NCBI GenBank assembly: GCA_023014485.1
Contig: JAJOZX010005515.1
Location: 87,501 to 151,500 of the forward strand
Source of the DNA: Bathynomus jamesi
Lineage: Eukaryota; Arthropoda; Malacostraca; Isopoda; Cirolanidae
DNA length: 64,000 nucleotides
Reading direction: 5' to 3'
In this document: positions 55,071 to 64,000 of the stretch, in pieces
How the letters are laid out: the number at the start of each line of letters is the position of its first letter
Position numbering within the stretch: position 1 is the first letter of the stretch
Position numbers and translations under genes: made by a program
The notes under the pieces: generated by a model
Databases searched by the model: none
What the model saw: the letters and a program-made list of their open reading frames with translations, nothing else
What the model was told of the DNA's origin: nothing

Positions 55071-55557
55071 TTTGTTTTGTCAAACTAGGCCCACGACCTT
55101 ACGTATGATACAATTAATAACTTTCCTTATCCTCCAAACAAAAAAGTTTAACCTAGCTGCAAAAGAAAAAAAAAGGATGCAGGGATAAAAATTAATTAAG
55201 GTTATTAATTAAGCAAACATAAAAACATAAAAGCGTTACACTACAACACAACTTTACACAGAGGCCGCTAATGAAACACTGAAACGCTAGTCGGGAATCA
55301 CGGCACTGCCGCACGGCGACATGTATCGTACCAGTTCAGTTTGCAAGTTAGTATTTAGATTTGGAATTCGGAATGTGACATAATTCTATTAATTCATAAA
55401 GGACATATAATGTCTAATGTAACAGTAATTTTAATAAAGCGGGACATTTATGAAAATTTGCTCCAAATGCGGGACATTTTCGGGACATTTTGAAAAGAGG
55501 GACACATGTCATAAATTCGGGACTGTCCCGCCCAAAATCGGGACTCTGGTCACCTTA

Positions 55558-55668
55558 GTTATCCCCCATGACTGCTAGAAAATTTATTATTATTATAATT
55601 ATTATTATACACAGTACAAATTTCAGGCATTACCGTTAGGGCGTCTGTTATTATTATTATTATTATTA

Positions 55669-55700
<32 letters not shown>

Positions 55701-55970
55701 TTGCCTGTTATCAAATCTCCTGGAAAAGTGAATAAACTCCCTAACAATAACACCGCCTGGCCACTGACTCATATTGTACAGGTTGAATTGCGAATTTACA
55801 CCTTTAATTATTACTTTAAATGAGTTATAATACGGAGATTTTGTGCTTAGTTTATTAATTAACAATATACTGTGTATACCACAGACTTCTTCCACCATGT
55901 GTCGAACATCGCTTTCCTCGTTCGAGAGCAGAATTCACGACACAAAGAGGGTGGGATTCCTCACCGGTGG
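55558..55970 (-). pseudogene. LINE-B fragment 5 of 5: ORF1 C-terminus
   Basis: The minus-strand frame 55898-55623 has SQWPGGVIVREFIHFSRRFD followed by an Asn run made by a (TTA)n microsatellite at 55648-55702, then RRPNGNA. A second (TTA) patch lies at 55579-55610. The ORF ends near the hAT target site. No domain other than this end segment is recognised. Confidence 0.5.
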
Positions 55971-56296
55971 CCTTGCTGCAAAGACAGGTTGAGGAACCCC
56001 CCGTGATGAGCGTCTGTTAACTGTGACCCACCCGTCCTCTTCCCTCTTTCTCCCTGAGGCAGGGTTCGCCTGACTGGGAGATGGGTGGCACGACCTTGGG
56101 GGGGATAGGAGGTCCCTCCCCTACTCTGTGGCTTGGTGAGGGTCTGTTAGCGGTGTTTGTATCCTGACGGACGCGCGTGCCCCTCCTTCTTCGGTGGGAG
56201 GGAGTGAACTGAACGCTGAGCGAGGCGTTTGAGTAATCGAACGACTTCCGAGTAACTGGGCTTTGGTAGGAGCGTCTCTTTCAACGCATCTAACGC
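55971..56296. other. GC-richer stretch without recognised gene
   Basis: Higher G+C than its surroundings, with TCTGTTA twice (56012, 56143) and several C-runs. No frame, tRNA boxes or repeat could be assigned. Confidence 0.4.

Positions 56297-56339
<43 letters not shown>
56297..56339. repeat. (TA)n microsatellite
   Basis: TA array at the 3' end of LINE-A copy iii. Confidence 0.9.
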
Positions 56340-58499
<2,160 letters not shown>

Positions 58500-58502
<3 letters not shown>

Positions 58503-59257
58503 GGTGGGCCGTAAGTTTCCATACATAGGAAAAATAAACATTTTTTTATGGACAACCATTTTTATTTATATAATATGCTCTACATGGTTGCCATTGTTTT
58601 GAAAACACATTTCAATACGTGTTCCCCACTGTTGATGAACACGCATTAGCACAGTTGACGTTATGCTTGTAATGGCGTTGGTGATACGTTCCTTTAGATG
58701 ATTTATGTCTCGTATCTTTTCCTGATACACCATGGCCTTCAAGTGCCCCCAAAGATAGAAATCAAGGGGGGTGAGATCTGGGGATCTGGGAGGCCACTCC
58801 ACAGGACCACGCCGACCAATCCAAGCATCCGGAAACTGCTGATCCAAATACCGACGCACGTGAAGACCATAATGAGGTGGAGCTCCATCTTGCTGGAAGT
58901 AAACTGGGAAGTTACCTTCCTCGTTTAGCAGGGATGGGAAAATCTCTTCTTGCAACATGTTAAGATACCTTTCGGCATTAAGATTTCCACTGACAAAAAT
59001 TGGTCCAATAATTCTGTCACCCCATATCCCGGCCCACACCATCACTTTACCGGCACCTTGCATCTTCGTCGGACTCAGCCAGTTAGGGTTAGCATTACTC
59101 CAATAACGTATGTTTTGCCGATTAACCTCTCCATTGACGTAAAAATTTGCTTCATCAGTAAACAAGATCTTACGTCAAACGCATATTCTTAGGGTATCTG
59201 AAACATAAAAACAAACGTTTAATTTTTCCTATGTATGGAAACTTACGGCCCACCCTG
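58500..59257 (-). mobile_element. Mariner element, 5'-deleted transposase
   Basis: 758 bp. Inverted ends CAGGGTGGGCCGTAAGTTTC of about 35 bp, TA on both sides, in TA-rich sequence. Confidence 0.9.
58566..59165 (-). CDS. Mariner transposase, catalytic half only
   Basis: 200 uninterrupted codons. Catalytic Asp residues lie in [10 protein letters not shown] (about residue 3), [11 protein letters not shown] (about 93) and [13 protein letters not shown] (about 130), with 36 residues between the second and third. The N-terminal helix-turn-helix half is absent because only about 90 bp separate the frame from the terminal repeat. The complementary deletion to the element at 16.9 kb, which lost its catalytic core. 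Not functional alone. Confidence 0.85.
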   Translation of the reverse strand: MFTDEANFYVNGEVNRQNIRYWSNANPNWLSPTKMQGAGKVMVWAGIWGDRIIGPIFVSGNLNAERYLNMLQEEIFPSLLNEEGNFPVYFQQDGAPPHYGLHVRRYLDQQFPDAWIGRRGPVEWPPRSPDLTPLDFYLWGHLKAMVYQEKIRDINHLKERITNAITSITSTVLMRVHQQWGTRIEMCFQNNGNHVEHII

Positions 59258-59317
59258 TATATATATATATATATATATATAACCTTGGTTTTGCTTCCGC
59301 CCGAATTGTTCATTCTG

Positions 59318-59490
59318 ACGAAGGTCAAGTTTGTTGCTCCACCTTACCTTGGACCTACAGCTTAACGTGGAATCCGAACCACGATACACCACGAGTGGTC
59401 AGAAATTACAAAGTCCTTGCCCAAGCTCGATCTCACGCCCTCCCGATCAGCAGCCTAGCGTCTTAACCACTAGGCTACCCAGGGTACTTA
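59318..59490 (-). repeat. tRNA-derived SINE with LINE-A-like tail
   Basis: On the minus strand the head has A-box TAGCCTAGTGGTTAAG (59477-59462) and a B-box-like TGAGATCGAGC (59435-59425). The tail GGAGCAACAAACTTGACCTT ending TCG near 59319 resembles the LINE-A 3' end at 59631-59650 and 18228-18240. Confidence 0.6.
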
Positions 59491-59499
59491 TGCATCTAC

Positions 59500-59616
59500 C
59501 AACCTTTTTATCTGGAAGGATGAGCAGCTGGGTAAGCCGTGCGCCGAATGCTCTCGCCGGGAATCGAACACGGGGCCGGTGGACTCGTAGTCATCGATGC
59601 TAATTACTACACCATT
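59500..59616 (-). repeat. tRNA-derived SINE head, same family as 19.3 kb
   Basis: On the minus strand: A-box TGGTGTAGTAATTAGCATC (59614-59596), then CTACGAGTCCACC, then B-box TGTTCGATTCC (59570-59560). Closely similar to the plus-strand copy at 19278-19385. Confidence 0.6.
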
Positions 59617-59627
59617 GATTCCTCATT

Positions 59628-61990
59628 TCACGAAGGTCATGCTTGTCGCCCCTCCTCTCGAGTTGGCCTGGTGAAGTAGTGAGTTGGTTTCTTGTACTTT
59701 CCACCTCACATAGCCAGGTACGCCCGGCTCATCGGGGATTGTTCAGAGCCAAGCGTCTAATCTTCTGTTGAAGATGTCCACCGCAACACCACTCGTGTTC
59801 CTTAGGTCTTTGGGCAGCTGATTAAACAGCTCTGGTCCTCTCACGACAAAACTATTTTCTTTCAGGGTTAAGGATGTTCCCTGTCTCGCCTTTAATTTGG
59901 GATCACGACACAGTATTCCTTTTCTACTTTCCACTGTTGTTTGGGGAGTTACAGTGTTCAGAGTAAGATTTGGGACTAGTTTCTCCATTATTTTCCAAAT
60001 GTAAATAATGGTGTATCTCTCTCTTCTCCTTTTCAGTGAATAGAGGTTTAATTCGCGCAACCTTTCTCAGTAATTTAGTTCTTTGCACACCTTGATCTTG
60101 GCTCTGAAGTTTTTCTGAATCCCTTCTAGCTGTCTAATGTCTTCTTTTTTATATGGGGATGTTAGGATCAAGCAGTATTCCAATTTGGGTATGATCAGTG
60201 TTTTCAGTAGAAGAATCATTATATTCCCATCCCTTCTTTTAAAGGTTCTCAGTATTTGCCGTTATTCTCTTTGCTCTGTTTACTGCTGGCTTATTTTGTG
60301 TTTCAAATTTCGCATCATCGGTCATTACAACTCCTAAATCTTTTGCTTTAGAATTTCTTTGAATTTCCTGTTCATTTGGGGTATAGTATTCCATGAATTT
60401 TAGGTCCCCCCTTTTTCCGTACCGTAACAGTTGAAATTTCCCAGTGTTAAACTTCATATTGTTGTCTTCCGTCCACTTGTAGATTCTGTTCATGTCTGTT
60501 TGTAGAGATCCTATATTCTCTGGGTTTCTTATTTCTCTACTGATCTTTGTATCATCGGCAAAGGATGTTACTGTGCTGTCTCTGGTAACATCCTCATCTA
60601 TGTCAGTTAGCATGATTAATTGATTATGGAGTAGTGGAGCTAATACTGTTCCTTGTGGTTCTGAGCTGAGGACCTCTGATTCTGATGAAGATACTCCTTG
60701 TATTGTAACGACTTGCTGCTGCTCACTAAGGAAATTATATATCCATTTCCCTACTTTTCCTCTTATTCCCATATATTTCAGTTTGTGCATTATGATTTCA
60801 TGGTCACACTTGTCGAACGCTTTGGCAAAGTCTGTGTATATTACATCACAGTTTTCATTACTTTCAAGTGAATCAATAATGTTGTTGTAGTGTTCCATTA
60901 GTTGTGATAGGCATGATCTGCCTGACCGAAATCCATGTTGGTTATCGCTTAATTTTTTCTGCGTTTCCAAAGTCAGATTTTTTGTCTAATTCTTCTTTCA
61001 AATATTTTAGTGAGATGAGATGTAAGAAACACTAGCCTATAGATTTTGGCATCGGATCGATCTCCTTTATATATTGGGACTATGTTCGCGCTTTTCAGGA
61101 TACCCGGTATTTCTCCCGTGTCTAGTGATTGTCTCCATATCCAATATAGGGGCTCAGCGATTGCATTCTTGCAGTTTTTGATCAGTGTGGCATTCCATTT
61201 GTCCGGTCCTGCCGCTGAGTGTGTTTTTAGTTTCCCTATAGCTTGTGTAATATCATCTGTCGTAAAGTCGAAGTCCGTTATACTTTCCCCTTGTAGTTCT
61301 TCAAAGAACGCATTTCTATCGCATATTAGTTTGTCAGTTTTTGGGATACTGAAAGATGATTCGTACTGAGCTATTAATATTTCAGATACTTCTGTTAGAT
61401 CATCAGATAAAGCACTGTCTTCGTTTTTCAAAGGTCTGATAATCGTGTGATTTTTCGACTTCCTTTTCCTGCTCCTGGTCTTCCCTTGTCCTGGTGTATA
61501 CATATATTTTTTCCTATCCTTTTATATTTCATGAAGGGAAAATTAAAATCACCACAGAGAAAAATATTTGAGGTTGGAGAATGTAGATGTTTTACCCGGT
61601 TTCTTACCTCTGTAATGGAATCTGAGAATTTTGAGGTTGGAGTGTTCGGAAGTCTGTACATTACAATTAGTACCATATTTAATTTTTCAACTTTTGCTGC
61701 TACACATTCTACGTAGTTGTTTGAAGTACTTATAGTCATTTCTGCCATATGCCTTTCGCGTGTGTAAATAGCACATCCTCCTTTACGTCTCACTGTTCTG
61801 TCGGCTCGGGGGATGTTATAGTTGTCAATTTTTATTTCTTTTTTGTCAGTACAAAACTCATAGTTTTCACAGTTCGCCTGGTAGTCCTTTATATGGGTTT
61901 CCTTGAGGCATGCAAAGTCTGCTCCGGTTTCTTGCATGAGTCCTTTCAGGTATAAAACTTTGTCCGGGGAATGATTTGATTTGAAGCCCT
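59628..61990 (-). pseudogene. LINE-A copy iv: endonuclease and reverse transcriptase, broken
   Basis: The most complete copy. The minus-strand frame 61937-61428 has LKETHIKDYQANC, KGGCAIYTRERH and NIFLCGDFNFPFMKY of the endonuclease, then the fusion to the linker near 61500. The frame 61503-60973 has AAGPDKWNATLIKNCKN and YRLVFLTSHLTKIFE. The frame 60970-60239 has NQHGFRSGRSCLSQLMEH, IYTDFAKAFDKCDHEI and SFADDTKISRE. The frame 60060-59743 is the C-terminus. Part of the endonuclease (between about 61500 and 61540) seems deleted. Catalytic motifs persist. Confidence 0.85.
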
Positions 61991-62480
61991 GAATGTTGAC
62001 TAGGATTTTTATTTTTTCCTATCGTTTTTATATACTCGTGTTTCCGATTCATTTTCCAATGGTGGTGCCGGTTTCGTTGCCTTTGATTCTCCGAGAATTT
62101 TCCTCTCTTTATCGGTTTCGATACCCGTTGTCCCGATATCGCATGTAATGTCTTCCTGTATGCCTTTTGAACGGCTCTCGGATCACTGCATTTGTCAGTT
62201 GGCTTTGTATTTGCTGGATGGTATTCAATAGTTGAATTGTGTGGACTACATCTAAAAAATTGGTAGCCCTCTTTGTTGCCGGTTTCGTCTACTCATCTGT
62301 GGGGTTCCTTTGAGGGTGGGGGGAACGACATTTTTGTCCGTATTTGTAGCTCTCATATCTTGCATAGGTGCTGCAGACAGTAAGATGGTGGAACTTGCAC
62401 GTCTTTTCAAATTTGCAATTCCTCTTGTGTAATGTGTGTTGCATAGATGCATTGCCCATCCCGATATCTGCAGTACCCTT
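61991..62480 (-). pseudogene. Probable LINE-A ORF1 remnant with CCCH-like fingers
   Basis: Upstream of the endonuclease the minus strand has short open pieces. One has CRYRDGQCIYATH and, in the next frame, CKFEKTCKFHH with a further Cys, resembling CCCH zinc fingers found in ORF1 of some arthropod LINEs. The frame is broken in several places. The endonuclease frame appears to begin near 62052 (MNRKHEYIKTIG). Confidence 0.4.
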
Positions 62481-63489
62481 TTGCGTAGTAGTTACATACA
62501 GTATTTTCTGCGTTTCTGTTTCTTGTTATGTGATTATTTTCCGTTTTTAATTTTTGTATTATCATTATTTTTCTTCGGCTGTTTAGTTCCTACGTTTTTA
62601 GTTTTTATCTTTTTATCATTTTACTCGTTGGGCAGTTTTACTACATCGCAAATTTTACTTAGCGCTTTCCTTTCTTTTATAGTACAGGATCTGGCCTAGA
62701 GTTCGTATAAATTTCTGGGTGCAGAGGTTTTGACGACTGATGTAGACTAATTTTGGGGCGTAGAATCCGAATTTTTCTATGCCATCGCACCAAATTGGTG
62801 CGAAACTGGTCAAAATGGAAAAAAATTGGCAAAAATTGCAAAATTTTATCAGTTTTTCGTATTTTTGTCATATTCTTCAGTTGAAATTTTTTTTAAGGGC
62901 AATTGTTTGTTTGAGAATCTGTGTTTGTAACATACTGCTGCCTGAACCAAGAAAACTGACAAAAATGTCAAAAAATAACAGCAAAAATAGTAAAAAATTA
63001 AGTAAATATTGTCAAAAAATCGCAAAAATGAAATTTTTGGCTATTTTGGTGCATAAACTAGCTCTAACCAATCATATCGAACTAAATAGTCAATAAATTA
63101 GATATTAATAGCTCTACTAAAATTTCCTAACACAAAAACATGTACAAATGTCTAAATTTTGGGTTATAATGATTAAAAATGGTTATAGAATATTTGAAAA
63201 AATAGACAAAATATAAAAAATAGTGCTAATTTTATAAAACTCTTAGGTTTGCATGTTGTAAAAGACTGTGAGATAAGATCATGTATTATTTCTGATGATG
63301 AAGTTGACTGAAAATCTTGCAAAAGTGGCAAAGAGTTTGGCAAAAATGACAAAATCTGTCAAGGCCGCTTATGTGATTGAGAAAGAGTGTTATCGTCACT
63401 CAGGTGCATCTTCCCAGTGCAGCACCACGGCAATGGGCTAAGTTATAGCTAACTTAGTGGGAACGACCTCATTTAATGATGAGGCCCCA
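62481..63489. other. 1.0 kb AT-rich, no gene seen
   Basis: Many short repeats of the type TGGCAAAAATG/GTCAAAAAA are spread from 62800 to 63360. A stretch at 63400-63475 is more complex (GCACCACGGCAATGG) but unassigned. Confidence 0.4.
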
Positions 63490-63507
63490 TTTTTTTTTTT
63501 TTTTTTT
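63490..63507 (-). other. Poly(A) tail of a minus-strand transcript copy
   Basis: 18 T residues on the plus strand, with AATAAA on the minus strand about 10-15 bases upstream (TTTATT at 63515-63520). Suggests that the sequence to the right is a reverse-transcribed or element-borne gene end. Confidence 0.6.
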
Positions 63508-63648
63508 GTTAAACTTTTATTGAAACATTATTTACAAATAAAAGCACTATGGCTTTTGTGGTATTATCTTCCGACACTATGAAAATGAAACAGAAGTAGA
63601 ATGTACAGATTTGTTCATCTGTAATTTTATTCAGTTACCTGCTGAAAT

Positions 63649-64000
63649 TCAGGCGTTAGGATTTTGGCATGTTCTTTGATTGCACTTGCAGAATGAGCAG
63701 CATGGTATGGATGACGCAGTGCAAGGGCATTTTGACCTCTTGGTACAGGTTTTGCAGCTGCAAGGTTCAATCAAATCCTGAGGTTTATCTTGGTAATCGG
63801 TTAGTTGAGGTTCCAAAAGTCCCTCATCAGACTTTACGTAACCATAGTCAAGTGGATTTAAATTTTCAGATATGTAGCCATATGGAGAGTCAAGCCAAAG
63901 TTTGCACTGAAGATATGCCCGTTTAATATGCAGTCTAATACTTTTTGAAGAGCAAGGAAGCTGAGTAAAATCGATTTTGTCCCCAGTTTTGTAGTATTGA
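63649..64000 (-). CDS. 3' part of an unidentified cysteine-rich gene, runs off the window
   Basis: The minus-strand frame is open from the right edge to a TGA at 63649 (117 codons). It has IRLHIKRAYLQCKLWLDSP, then NPLDYGYVKSDEG, then a Cys-rich end: CSCKTCTKRSKCPC and CCSFCKCNQRTCQNP. The CxC spacing is like a metal-binding tail seen in repeated arthropod genes of unknown role. The intron-free end and poly(A) run suggest a retrocopy or a mobile-element gene. No function assigned. Confidence 0.5.
   Translation of the reverse strand, partial: QYYKTGDKIDFTQLPCSSKSIRLHIKRAYLQCKLWLDSPYGYISENLNPLDYGYVKSDEGLLEPQLTDYQDKPQDLIEPCSCKTCTKRSKCPCTASSIPCCSFCKCNQRTCQNPNA

Larger units (their letters stand above)
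50303..55557 (-). mobile_element. hAT transposon with 8-bp target duplication
   Basis: 5255 bp. Ends TAAAGTGACCA (left) and TGGTCACCTTA (right). GTTATCCC is duplicated at 50295-50302 and 55558-55565, exactly at the ORF1/ORF2 junction of LINE-B. Subterminal parts carry repeated AGCGGGGCA/GCGGGACA words on the left and CGGGAC words on the right. The 3' part is duplicated internally. Confidence 0.85.

Noticed and set aside
55559..55753. Poly-Ile frame
   Set aside because: It is another frame of the (TTA)n microsatellite. The Asn-run frame on the same strand fits LINE-B ORF1 better.

Overview
This is a transposon-dense stretch of a eukaryotic, probably arthropod, nuclear genome. The reasons are abundant (TA)n, (TC)n and (TTA)n microsatellites, degenerate CCTAA pentamers, spliced exons, tRNA-derived SINEs, and Penelope-like, CR1-like, mariner/Tc1, hAT, pogo and Maverick elements. 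The mix would suit a microsatellite-rich crustacean or chelicerate, but the species cannot be fixed from sequence alone. No intact host gene was recognised. Nearly every long reading frame belongs to a mobile element, and most are broken.

Region 1 (1 to about 13.5 kb) is a decayed Maverick/Polinton (adintovirus-like) element whose left end lies outside the window. A minus-strand block carries an adenain-like cysteine protease, a major capsid (hexon-like) protein, a basic pX-like protein, a penton-like minor capsid protein, a chromodomain integrase, two small unassigned proteins and an FtsK/HerA-type packaging ATPase. The plus strand carries a protein-primed type DNA polymerase B. Its N-terminal exon has no start codon and appears to be spliced to two exons at 1-145 and 462-575, so the whole antisense block would lie in one 6-kb intron. 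A short block of unrecognised ORFs follows the polymerase.

Region 2 (14 to 34 kb) is a series of retrotransposons and DNA transposons: LINE-A copies, a mariner with a deleted catalytic core, a CACTG-ended DNA transposon family in two long copies (21.6-24.0 and 29.2-31.7 kb), a CR1-like LINE-C bounded on both sides by (TC)n, and an RTE-like LINE-E. A palindromic Penelope-like pair (28.4-32.4 kb) has been split by the second CACTG copy and by a pogo/Tigger derivative. Region 3 (34.7 to 38.3 kb) holds a second inverted Penelope-like pair with GIY-YIG domains and terminal hammerhead-like motifs, a Tc1/mariner element with terminal repeats of about 190 bp, and another hammerhead hairpin.

Region 4 (38.4 to 56 kb) is one minus-strand LINE (LINE-B) opened by four insertions: a CACTG element, a mariner that itself contains a CR1-like LINE-D, a Tc1-like element and a hAT. 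The hAT in turn contains a smaller hAT-type element. Target-site duplications can be read for most of these, so the order of insertion can be deduced. Region 5 (56 to 64 kb) holds two more LINE-A copies, a 5'-deleted mariner, two tRNA-type SINEs (one with a tail like the 3' end of LINE-A), and at the right edge the 3' end of an unidentified cysteine-rich gene with a poly(A) tail.

Positions of frameshifts and stops were read by eye. Family names rest on motifs and termini, not on database searches.
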